A stretch of DNA of 12,588 nt. Source: Nocardioidaceae bacterium. GTDB lineage: Bacteria > Actinomycetota > Actinomycetes > Propionibacteriales > Nocardioidaceae. The stretch is taken from assembly GCA_025966335.1 (NCBI GenBank), contig JAICRS010000070.1, positions 1 through 12,588 on the forward strand, written 5' to 3'. The position numbers were made by a program, and so were the translations under genes. Shown piece by piece: positions 6,763 to 12,588 of the stretch. Each line of letters begins with the position of its first letter. The stretch's first letter is position 1. The notes below the pieces were generated by a model. The model was given only the letters and a program-made list of their open reading frames with translations. It was not told where the DNA came from and searched no databases.

Positions 6763-7928
6763 TGCGCCCACGACTTCCCTCGCTTCACGAGCTGCTTGGC
6801 GATGACGTTGCGCTGGATCTCGTTGGTCCCCTCCCCCACGATCATCAGCGGGGCGTCACGGAAGTACCGCTCGACGTCGAACTCGGTGGAGTAGCCGTAG
6901 CCGCCGTGGATCCGCACCGCGTCCAGGGCGATCTGCATCGCGGCCTCGGAGGCGAAGAGCTTCGCCATCCCGGCCTCCATGTCGGCCCGCTCACCGGCGT
7001 CGTACCGGCGTGCGGCGTAGAGGGTGAGCTGTCGGGCCGCGGTCAGCTTGGTGGCCATCTCCGCGAGGTAGTTCCCGATCGACTGGTGCTTCCAGATCGG
7101 CACCCCGAAGCTCTCCCGCTCCTGGGCGTAGCGCAGCGCGTCGTCCACGGCGGCGCGGCCGACGCCGAGTGCCCGGCCGGCGACCTGCAGCCGACCGACC
7201 TCGAGGCCGCGCATCATCTGGCTGAACCCACGACCCTCCTCGTCACCGAGCAGCGCTGTGGTCGGCACGCGCATGCCCTCGAACACCAGCTCGCAGCTCT
7301 CGACGCCCTTGTAGCCGAGCTTCGGCAGGTCGCGGGAGATGGTCAGCCCGTCGAGGCCGTTCTCCTTGTCGACCAGCAGGATGGAGACGCCCTTGTGCTT
7401 GGGGTCCGCGGCCGGGTCGGTCTTGCAGAGCAGGGCGACCAGGTCGGCCTTACGGGCGTTGGAGATCCAGGTCTTCGACCCTTCGACGACGTACTCGTCG
7501 CCGTCGCGCCGGGAGACGGTGCGCATGGCCTGGAGGTCGGAGCCGCCACCCGGCTCGGTCAGCGCCATCGTCGCGCGCAGCTCTCCGGTGGCCATCCGCG
7601 AGAGGTAGGTGTCCTTCTGCTCCTGGGTGCCGTAGTCCTGGATCAGCTTCGCGACGACGGTGTGCCCGCCCATCGCCCCGGCCAGGCTCATCCAGCCGCG
7701 CGACAGCTCCTCGGTGACCAGCACGTAGCAGGAGGTGCTGACCTTGGCCTCGCCCCAGGGCGCGTCGATGGCCAGGCCGTAGATGCCGAGCTGCTTCATC
7801 GAGTCGATGAGCTTCTCCGGGTAGGTGTTGGCGTGCTCGAGCTCCTGGACGACCGGCTTGACGTCGCGGTCCACGAACTCGCGGACGATCTCGACGATCG
7901 CCACCTCTTCCTCGGTCAGGCCTTCCAT
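6759..7928 (-). CDS. Acyl-CoA dehydrogenase
   Basis: A 389-residue FAD-dependent acyl-CoA dehydrogenase of normal length. The signature MALTEPGGGSD (121-131) and WISNA (154-158) frame the FAD/substrate cleft. RIHGGYGYSTEF (339-350) lies in the C-terminal helical domain, and the catalytic base is E366 in VGEGTNEIQR, at the usual place of Glu376 in medium-chain enzymes. It introduces an alpha,beta double bond into a CoA thioester and passes electrons to ETF. Between a CoA-transferase and a C5-enoyl-CoA hydratase, a plausible substrate is a methylsuccinyl-CoA- or glutaryl-like ester. A homologue sits in the P. aeruginosa itaconate locus, where its exact role is less clear. ATG 7928 is preceded by AGGGA at seven bases. 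The 43-base gap to the MmgE/PrpD gene is the longest within this five-gene set and holds no obvious promoter. Confidence 0.92.
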   Translation of the reverse strand: MEGLTEEEVAIVEIVREFVDRDVKPVVQELEHANTYPEKLIDSMKQLGIYGLAIDAPWGEAKVSTSCYVLVTEELSRGWMSLAGAMGGHTVVAKLIQDYGTQEQKDTYLSRMATGELRATMALTEPGGGSDLQAMRTVSRRDGDEYVVEGSKTWISNARKADLVALLCKTDPAADPKHKGVSILLVDKENGLDGLTISRDLPKLGYKGVESCELVFEGMRVPTTALLGDEEGRGFSQMMRGLEVGRLQVAGRALGVGRAAVDDALRYAQERESFGVPIWKHQSIGNYLAEMATKLTAARQLTLYAARRYDAGERADMEAGMAKLFASEAAMQIALDAVRIHGGYGYSTEFDVERYFRDAPLMIVGEGTNEIQRNVIAKQLVKRGKSWAQ

Positions 7929-7971
7929 GACGTGTTCCCTTCAGGGTTCGGGTGGTGTGAGGGCGAGTCGT

Positions 7972-9222
7972 TCAGGCCCGGGGACCGGTGAGGGTCCGGC
8001 GCAGCAGCTCTCCGGCGCCGCCCCAGGTGATCGCGGCTGCGTCGACGTCGCTGCCCTCCAGGCAGGTGGCGATCTTCTGCGCGAGCTCCGTGTCGGTCGG
8101 CGGACGCTGCGGCGATCCCGGCGGGAACTGCAGCGAGCCGGTGAGCACGGCGTCGTCGGTGTGCACCTCGATGTCGACCTGGCCGGACAGCAGCGAGTCC
8201 CCGTGGTCGTCGAGCGTGGTCTCGACCAGGCCGATCAGCCGCTGGGCCTCCGGACGGCGTACGGCGTCGTCGCCGAACGCCTCGAAGCCCTGCCACTCGT
8301 CGAGCAGGGCGGTTGCGACGGCGTACTCGAGGCTGAACTTGCCCTGCAGCCCGTCCTGCGGCCGGTGGTGGATCAGGGGCTGGACCGAGGCGGCCGGTGT
8401 CCGGACGGTGATCCGCCGGACGCTGTCAGGGTCCGGTCGCTCTCCCGGGGCCAGCGCGGACCGGACCGCGGTGATCGGCCGCTGCAGCGCGTAGCAGGCC
8501 GGGTACATCTTGATCGCCAGGCCGCCCGGAACTGCCGGACCGTCGAGGGTGAGCGCCTCCGGGTCCCCTCCGACCAGCCGTAGCCAGGCGTCCACGGCCG
8601 ACAGGTCGGCAGTGGCCCCGGCGGCGGCGAGCTCCGCGGCGCGGATGCCGGCGTCGGCGGCGAAGCCGATCTGCAGCGACTTCGCGTCGGTGCCGAAGGC
8701 TCGCTGCACCCCGCCCGCGGCAGGCACCGCCAGTGCGATCGCCCGCGCCGTCTGCCCGGTGTCGAGGCCGAGCGCGACTGCAGCGGTCACCGCCGCCCCG
8801 AGCGCGCCCGAGGTGGTGGTCGCGTGCCAGCCGGCGGAGTAGTGCCGCCAACCGAGAGCGGTGCCGACTCGCGCCATCACCCCGGCGCCGGCGAGGTACG
8901 CCGCGGCGCCGCCACCGGTGGCGAGTGCGACCGGGACGCACACGGTGCTGATGTGGGCGGTGGAGGGCATGTGCAGGTCGTCGAAGTCGATGACGTGGCA
9001 GGCGGCGGCCCACCGTCCTCCGTGGGTGAGGCTCGCGCCGACCCGGAGGATGTGGTGCTCCCGGGCCGCGATGCCGACGGCGACGGTGTCGAGCAGCGCG
9101 CGGTCCGCGAGCGCCCGGTCCTCGTCGGTGGGAACGAGCGCGAGGGCCCAGTCGGCGAGTGCCGCTGCGGCGGGGCGCTGCCCGTCCACGGTGGCGGCGG
9201 GGGCGGTGTTCAGCTCGGTCAC
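7972..9222 (-). CDS. MmgE/PrpD family protein (methylcitrate dehydratase / cis-aconitate decarboxylase fold)
   Basis: A 416-residue protein of the superfamily that includes 2-methylcitrate dehydratase (PrpD), iminodisuccinate epimerase and cis-aconitate decarboxylase (itaconate-forming). Conserved blocks are HVIDFDDLHMPSTAH (76-90), GWHATTTSGALGAA (131-144), FGTDAKSLQIG (176-186) and LAIKMYPACYALQRPI (235-250). These supply the Asp79/81/82, His90, His133, Lys181 and Lys238 cluster expected in the active site. The N-terminal lobe is short: about 20 residues separate the LLDTVAVGIA helix from AACHVIDFDD, where I recall 50-60 as common, which explains the below-average length. GTG 9222 overlaps the stop of the CoA-transferase as GTGA. 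In a C5-dicarboxylate operon it could isomerise, dehydrate or decarboxylate the acid or its CoA ester. The reaction is not deducible from sequence. Confidence 0.88.
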   Translation of the reverse strand: MTELNTAPAATVDGQRPAAAALADWALALVPTDEDRALADRALLDTVAVGIAAREHHILRVGASLTHGGRWAAACHVIDFDDLHMPSTAHISTVCVPVALATGGGAAAYLAGAGVMARVGTALGWRHYSAGWHATTTSGALGAAVTAAVALGLDTGQTARAIALAVPAAGGVQRAFGTDAKSLQIGFAADAGIRAAELAAAGATADLSAVDAWLRLVGGDPEALTLDGPAVPGGLAIKMYPACYALQRPITAVRSALAPGERPDPDSVRRITVRTPAASVQPLIHHRPQDGLQGKFSLEYAVATALLDEWQGFEAFGDDAVRRPEAQRLIGLVETTLDDHGDSLLSGQVDIEVHTDDAVLTGSLQFPPGSPQRPPTDTELAQKIATCLEGSDVDAAAITWGGAGELLRRTLTGPRA

Positions 9223-10412
9223 GGCAACAGCTCCGGGTCGTGGTGGGAGGCTTCGTTCTCGACGGGCTCGGTGGGCCCGAGCCCGAGCTCGGTGAGGATC
9301 GCGGCGGTGTGCTCGCCGGGGGCCGGGATGGGGTGCATGGCGGGTTCCTCGCCGTCCAGCATCGCCGGAGGGACCAGGGCACGTAGCGGGCCGACCGGGG
9401 AGCCGACCTCGCGCCAGCGGTCGCGTGCCTCGAGCTGCGGGTGCGCCGCCAGGCCGGCCATGTCCCGCAGCCGGGCGTTGGCGATCCCCGCTGCCTCCAG
9501 GCGGTCGATGACGTCGTCGGCGGACAGGTCGGCGAAGACTCCCTCGATGTGGCCGGTGAGCACCTCACGGTTGTTCACCCGCAGCGTGTTGGTGGCGAAC
9601 CGGGGGTCGTCCGCGAGCTCGGGCATCTCGAGCACAGTGGCGCAGAACATCGCCCACTCCCGCTCGTTCTGGATGCCGAGGAACGCCTGCTCGCCGGCGC
9701 GGCAGTGGAACGGCCCGTAGGGCGCAATCGCCGCGTGCGAGGCACCGGAGCGGGTCGGCGAGCTGCCGCCGTACATCGCGTAGTTCAGCGGGAAGCCCAT
9801 CCACTCGGCGAGCGCCTCGAGCATCGAGATCTCCACCGTCGCACCCTCCTGCGTGCGGTGGCGGCGCAGCAGAGCGGTGAGAATGCCGGTGTAGGCGTAC
9901 ATTCCTGCGGCGATGTCCGCGACGGAGATCCCAACCTTGGACGGTTCCTCCGGGGTGCCCGTGATCGAGACCAGCCCGGCCTCGCACTGCACCAGCAGGT
10001 CGTAGGCCTTCTTCGTGGTGTACGGACCGCCGTCTCCGTAGCCGGAGATCGACGCGTGGACCAGCTGCGGGTGCCGGGCGCGGAGCTGTTCGGCGCCGAG
10101 GCCGAGCCGTTCGGCCGCTCCGGGGGCGAGGTTCTGGACGAACACGTCGGCCCGCGCGACCAGTGCGCGCATTGCGGCGCGGCCCTCCTCGCTCTTGAGG
10201 TCGAGCGCGATGGACTCCTTGGACCGGTTCAGCCAGACGAAGTGGCTGGACATGCCCTTCACGGTCTCGTCGTAGCCGCGGGCGAAGTCGCCGGGTCCGG
10301 GCCGTTCCACCTTGATCACGCGGGCGCCGAGGTCGGCGAGCTGCCGGGTGGCGAACGGTGCGGCAACGGCCTGCTCCAGCGAGACCACGGTGAGGCCTTC
10401 GAGGGTCAGCAT
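9219..10412 (-). CDS. CaiB/BaiF class III CoA-transferase, probable C5-dicarboxylate CoA-transferase
   Basis: A 397-residue class III CoA-transferase. The N-terminus LEGLTVVSLEQAVAAPFATRQLADLGARVIKVERPGPGDFAR is classic for the family, split here as an opening strand followed by the CoA-binding LGARVIKVE. The catalytic nucleophile is D138 in KKAYDLLVQCEAGL, equivalent to Asp169 of formyl-CoA transferase. Further family landmarks are VFVQNLAPGAAERLG and SISGYGDGGPY. It would move CoA from a donor such as succinyl-CoA onto a carboxylate. It is the first gene after the internal promoter and probably the entry step of the pathway; the P. aeruginosa itaconate CoA-transferase is, as I recall, of this class. 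ATG 10412 is the only in-frame start at the conserved N-terminus. GGAGG lies 13 bases upstream, which is rather far. The gene ends in a GTGA overlap with the MmgE/PrpD gene. The acceptor is inferred from context. Confidence 0.9.
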   Translation of the reverse strand: MLTLEGLTVVSLEQAVAAPFATRQLADLGARVIKVERPGPGDFARGYDETVKGMSSHFVWLNRSKESIALDLKSEEGRAAMRALVARADVFVQNLAPGAAERLGLGAEQLRARHPQLVHASISGYGDGGPYTTKKAYDLLVQCEAGLVSITGTPEEPSKVGISVADIAAGMYAYTGILTALLRRHRTQEGATVEISMLEALAEWMGFPLNYAMYGGSSPTRSGASHAAIAPYGPFHCRAGEQAFLGIQNEREWAMFCATVLEMPELADDPRFATNTLRVNNREVLTGHIEGVFADLSADDVIDRLEAAGIANARLRDMAGLAAHPQLEARDRWREVGSPVGPLRALVPPAMLDGEEPAMHPIPAPGEHTAAILTELGLGPTEPVENEASHHDPELLP

Positions 10413-10443
10413 GAGGCGGGGTCATCCTCCGAGCGGAAAGCGA

Positions 10444-10477
10444 AATGTACGGCCATTTTAAGAACGGGCCGTACATT
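10444..10477 (-). promoter_or_regulatory. Perfect 11+11-base inverted repeat, putative repressor operator
   Basis: AATGTACGGCC at 10444-10454 is repeated in perfect inversion as GGCCGTACATT at 10467-10477, around a 12-base AT-rich spacer. One arm lies between the -35 and -10 boxes of the promoter below, the other just past the -10 at the expected transcription start. A dimeric (TetR- or GntR-like) repressor bound here would block RNA polymerase. An intrinsic terminator for the thioesterase transcript is the alternative, but the loop is long and only a weak TCGCTTT follows, so I favour an operator. Confidence 0.7.
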
Positions 10478-10484
10478 GTGTCAA
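10455..10484 (-). promoter_or_regulatory. Near-consensus sigma-70/SigA promoter for the CoA-transferase operon
   Basis: On the minus strand TTGACA (10484-10479, six of six consensus bases) is followed after 18 bases by TAAAAT (10460-10455, five of six). Transcription would start near 10447, giving a leader of about 35 bases before ATG 10412. The -35 box contains the TGA stop of the thioesterase gene (10483-10481). Promoters this close to consensus are uncommon in GC-rich actinobacterial DNA, which suggests a strong promoter held down by a repressor at the overlapping inverted repeat. Confidence 0.7.
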
Positions 10485-10900
10485 CGCCGCAGAAGCACCA
10501 TCTGGGTCTGGATGACGATCGCGGCGGCTCGTCCCTCCCCGTCGCTGACCGTGGTCTGCCACACGGAGGTGCTGCGGCCCCGGTGCAACGGGACGCACAC
10601 CGCCCGCGCGGTGTGCCCAAGGGGGATCGCCCGAAGGAAGTTGGTCTTGCTCTCCATGGTCGTGGTGCCCGCACCGGCAGGGAGGTTGAGGCTGGCCGCC
10701 GTACCGCCGAGGTTGTCGGCGAACGCCATGATCGCGCCGCCGTGCAGCACTCCGTTGCGGTTCGCGAGGTCCTCCCGGACGTAGAGCTCGCCGACCACCT
10801 CGTCACGGCTGTAGCTGACCAGCCGGATGCCCATGAAGCTCGAGAACGGCGGCTGCGCCTCCGCCACCGCCTGCAGCGGATCGGTGCTGTCGTCGGACAT
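10481..10900 (-). CDS. PaaI/4HBT-type hotdog acyl-CoA thioesterase
   Basis: A 139-residue single-hotdog thioesterase of typical length. The motif NRNGVLHGGAIMAFADNLGG (48-67) is the PaaI/YbgC-like 'HGG...AD' signature, with H53-G-G and D62 at the positions of the active-site helix. The C-terminal strands (SVWQTTVSDGEGRAAAIVIQTQMVLL) complete the fold. It would hydrolyse a CoA thioester, perhaps as a safety valve that recovers CoA from stalled pathway intermediates. ATG 10900 follows the upstream stop after one base (TGACATG), so it is coupled to the carboxymuconolactone-decarboxylase-family gene. Its own stop lies inside the -35 box of the next promoter. The natural substrate is unknown. Confidence 0.88.
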   Translation of the reverse strand: MSDDSTDPLQAVAEAQPPFSSFMGIRLVSYSRDEVVGELYVREDLANRNGVLHGGAIMAFADNLGGTAASLNLPAGAGTTTMESKTNFLRAIPLGHTARAVCVPLHRGRSTSVWQTTVSDGEGRAAAIVIQTQMVLLRR

Positions 10901-10901
10901 G

Positions 10902-11321
10902 TCACGCGCCGCCGGAACCGCCCTGGTGCACCGTCACCGACGGCTCGATCCCCTCGGCTCCGACGACCTCGCACCAGGCGTCGAACCCGGTCTGGAAGGC
11001 GACGATGCCGGCTTCGGGGAGGGCGATCTCGATGGCCTCGAGGATCTCCTGCGCGCTGACGCCGAGGTCGAGCGCGACACGGATGTGGCTCTGGATGTGC
11101 CCCTTGGACGCGCGCAGGACGGTGAGGCTGACGATGAAGATCAGCTCTTTGGTCTTGCGGTCCAGCAGCCTCTGGTCGAGGTAGGCGGCGTTGACCAGAC
11201 CGTTGGTCGCCTGCAGCACGTCGTAGTCGTTGCGGGCCATGATCTTGTGGTAGTCGAGCACGTAACCGCGCGACCGTGCCATGTCGTCGATGTAGGCCTG
11301 CTTCTCCTCGTCGGTCGCCAT
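10902..11321 (-). CDS. Carboxymuconolactone decarboxylase (CMD/AhpD-like) family protein
   Basis: A 139-residue all-helical protein of the CMD family. The core LLDRKTKELIFIVSLTVLRA (52-71) is followed by KGHIQSHIRVALDLGVSAQEILEAIEIAL, the usual 'HixxHirxAlxxGxsxeEilE' pattern. The CxxC/CxxH redox pair of AhpD peroxidases is absent: the only cysteine is near the C-terminus (DAWCEVV). A peroxidase role is therefore unlikely and a decarboxylase or lactone/keto-acid role more so. It is not clearly PcaC, since no protocatechuate genes are nearby. ATG 11321 has AGGAG eight bases upstream. It sits between the dehydrogenase gene (48-base gap) and the thioesterase gene (one-base gap). The family is sure, the reaction unknown. 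Confidence 0.86.
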   Translation of the reverse strand: MATDEEKQAYIDDMARSRGYVLDYHKIMARNDYDVLQATNGLVNAAYLDQRLLDRKTKELIFIVSLTVLRASKGHIQSHIRVALDLGVSAQEILEAIEIALPEAGIVAFQTGFDAWCEVVGAEGIEPSVTVHQGGSGGA

Positions 11322-11369
11322 CGTCGTCGCTCCTGTCGGTTGTGGTTGCGGCCCTGTCTGCGGCCGGTG

Positions 11370-12284
11370 TCAGTGCAGCTCGGTGCCCGAGCGGCGCTCG
11401 ACGTACGCCGCCACCTCGGTGTGGTCCGCGCCTTCGCCGAGCATCCTGAACGCGGCCATGCACTCCTCCAGCGCCCCGGCCCCGAGCGGCACGGGCGTCC
11501 CCGTCTCGTGGGCGAGGTCGAGGGCGGTCCGCAGGTCCTTCACCATGAGCCGCAGGCTGAAGCCGGAGTCGAACGCACGTGAGAGCACGAACTTCTCCAT
11601 CTTGACCTCGGTGGCGTGGTTGCGGCCCGTCGACCCGTTGAGGACCTGGAGCATGACCCGCGGGTCGAGCCCGAACGCCGACCCGACCGACAACACCTCG
11701 GACGCGGCGACCAGGCCGATCGCGGAGAGCAGGTTGTTCAGCGCCTTCATCGCGTGGCCGGCGCCCGGTGGGCCGACGTGGGTCACGTCCTTGCCCATCT
11801 GCTGGAGCAGCGGCAGCACTGCGGCGAAGTCGTCGCCGGTCGCGCCCGCCATGATGGACAGCTCCCCGGTGGTGGCCCGGGTGACGCCACCCGAGACCGG
11901 CGCGTCCACGAGCGCGACATCGCGCTCCCGCGCCCTGGCAGCCAGCATCACAGTGCTGGCCGGGCGGCACGAGCTCATGTCGACGACCAGGCTGCCCGGG
12001 CGGAGAGCACCGAGCAGTCCGTCGCTGCCGAGAAGCACCGCTTCCACGACGCGGCTGTCGGGCAGCATCAGCACGACGCAGTCCACCTCGGCCGCTGCCT
12101 CCGTGAGTCCGTCGGCCGGCACGGCGGCGGCGCCGATCTCCGTGGCCACCCGCTGGGTGAGCTCGGGGTCCGCGTCGGCGACCTTCAGCCTCAGGTCGGC
12201 TGCCGCGAGCCGACCGGCCATCGGCCGTCCCATCGCACCGAGTCCGACGAACAGCACGGTCCGGTCGATCTGCTCTGGCGGCAT
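11370..12284 (-). CDS. NAD(P)-dependent 3-hydroxyisobutyrate dehydrogenase family reductase
   Basis: A 304-residue beta-hydroxyacid dehydrogenase. The N-terminal Rossmann motif is VGLGAMGRPMA (13-23). The substrate-binding block is DAPVSGGVTRATTGELSIM (128-146), and the catalytic lysine is K180 in GHAMKALNNLL. The family oxidises 3-hydroxyisobutyrate or reduces tartronate semialdehyde, succinate semialdehyde and related compounds. The exact substrate is not readable. I prefer ATG 12284, with AGGG seven bases upstream; GTG 12290 is two codons further out in the same frame. It starts nine bases after the MFS transporter stop, so the two are probably co-transcribed. It is followed by the CMD-family and thioesterase genes. 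It might serve a side-branch (for example a methylmalonate- or malonate-semialdehyde-type intermediate) of the acid catabolism encoded downstream. Confidence 0.88.
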   Translation of the reverse strand: MPPEQIDRTVLFVGLGAMGRPMAGRLAAADLRLKVADADPELTQRVATEIGAAAVPADGLTEAAAEVDCVVLMLPDSRVVEAVLLGSDGLLGALRPGSLVVDMSSCRPASTVMLAARARERDVALVDAPVSGGVTRATTGELSIMAGATGDDFAAVLPLLQQMGKDVTHVGPPGAGHAMKALNNLLSAIGLVAASEVLSVGSAFGLDPRVMLQVLNGSTGRNHATEVKMEKFVLSRAFDSGFSLRLMVKDLRTALDLAHETGTPVPLGAGALEECMAAFRMLGEGADHTEVAAYVERRSGTELH

Positions 12285-12293
12285 CGTCACACC

Positions 12294-12588
12294 CTAGTCA
12301 CGTCGCGACTGACGGGCAGGGGTGCGGCGCAGGAGCACGGCGCAGGCGAGGGCGACCAGCAGCAACGCCACGACGAAGGCCACCAGACCCGGCCACGCGG
12401 CGTACTCGTATGCGAAGCCGCCGGTCGTTCCGCCGATGCTGCTCCCGGCGTAGTAGCAGAACAGATAGAGCGCTGACGCTTGTGCCGGCGCGGTGGTGGC
12501 CCGTCGGCTGAGCCAGCTGCTCGCGACCGAGTGTGCGGCGAAGAAGCCGACCGTGAACAGCACGAGCGCCGCAAGCACGAGCGGGAGC
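12294..12588 (-). CDS. MFS transporter (YnfM-like), C-terminal fragment
   Basis: The last 98 or so residues of a membrane protein whose start lies beyond the right edge; the frame is open to base 12588. Two to three hydrophobic segments are visible. The block VGFFAAHSVASSWLSRRA, then AQASALYLFCYYAGSSIGG, is the pattern I associate with YnfM/arabinose-efflux-type major facilitator permeases around TM9-TM11. The tail LLRRTPARQSRRD is basic and cytoplasmic. It ends in TAG nine bases before the dehydrogenase start, on the same strand, so it is probably in the same operon and could import or export the acid handled by the enzymes. The substrate is unknown. Confidence 0.78.
   Translation of the reverse strand, partial: LPLVLAALVLFTVGFFAAHSVASSWLSRRATTAPAQASALYLFCYYAGSSIGGTTGGFAYEYAAWPGLVAFVVALLLVALACAVLLRRTPARQSRRD

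Noticed and set aside
10444..10477. The inverted repeat as an intrinsic terminator of the thioesterase transcript
   Set aside because: The loop is 12 bases, no real U-tract follows, and the element is interleaved with a near-consensus promoter. I kept an operator as the better explanation.
9565..11970. An 801-codon minus-strand frame spanning several genes
   Set aside because: It is an out-of-frame shadow of the CoA-transferase, thioesterase, CMD-family and dehydrogenase genes, each of which has clear motifs in its own frame.
1..12588. RNA genes, CRISPR arrays, insertion sequences, attachment sites, toxin-antitoxin or defence genes
   Set aside because: I looked on both strands and saw no tRNA-like cloverleaf, no regularly spaced repeats, no transposase or integrase motif and no small unexplained gene pair. 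The gene density leaves little room for them.

Overview
The window is GC-rich, densely packed DNA from an actinomycete-type genome. Evidence is strong third-position G/C bias, many GTG starts, 4-base stop/start overlaps and the protein families present. A member of the Pseudonocardiales or a relative is a guess; nothing in the sequence fixes the genus. I see no rRNA, tRNA, insertion sequence, CRISPR array or phage gene. No gene is visibly broken; two are cut by the window edges. Left region (1-3691): a divergent regulated module. On the minus strand lie the N-terminus of a sodium:solute symporter (SSS family) and a MurR/RpiR-type repressor. On the plus strand lie two tandem COG1228 metal-dependent amidohydrolases, 3 bases apart. 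The same 16-base near-palindrome, GCAACA-N4-TTGCGT, occurs once upstream of the symporter and once upstream of the amidohydrolases, in each case pointing at the gene it precedes. The likely logic is that the symporter imports a small amide or dipeptide-like compound, the amidohydrolases cleave it, and the RpiR protein senses a ligand through its SIS domain and controls both arms. The substrate is unknown. Right region (3680-12588): ten consecutive minus-strand genes. Reading in the direction of transcription: an MFS transporter (partial), a 3-hydroxyisobutyrate-dehydrogenase-family reductase, a carboxymuconolactone-decarboxylase-family protein, a PaaI-type thioesterase, then a class III CoA-transferase (CaiB/BaiF), an MmgE/PrpD protein, an acyl-CoA dehydrogenase, a CitE-like CoA-ester lyase, a MaoC/HTD2-type hydratase and finally an NhaA Na+/H+ antiporter. 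The five genes from CoA-transferase to hydratase match, in content, the itaconate degradation (ict-ich-ccl, 'RIP') locus described in Pseudomonas aeruginosa. The inferred route is: activate a C5 dicarboxylate to its CoA ester, (de)saturate or isomerise it, hydrate it to a citramalyl-CoA-like ester, and cleave that to acetyl-CoA plus pyruvate. Directly upstream of the CoA-transferase is the most AT-rich spot in the window. It is a near-consensus promoter (TTGACA-N18-TAAAAT) straddled by a perfect 11+11-base inverted repeat, and its -35 box overlaps the stop codon of the thioesterase gene. This looks like a repressor-controlled internal promoter for the C5-CoA operon. The regulator that binds it is not in the window. 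The most promising material here is the actinobacterial C5-dicarboxylate operon with its own operator/promoter, and the two-site RpiR circuit around the amidohydrolases.
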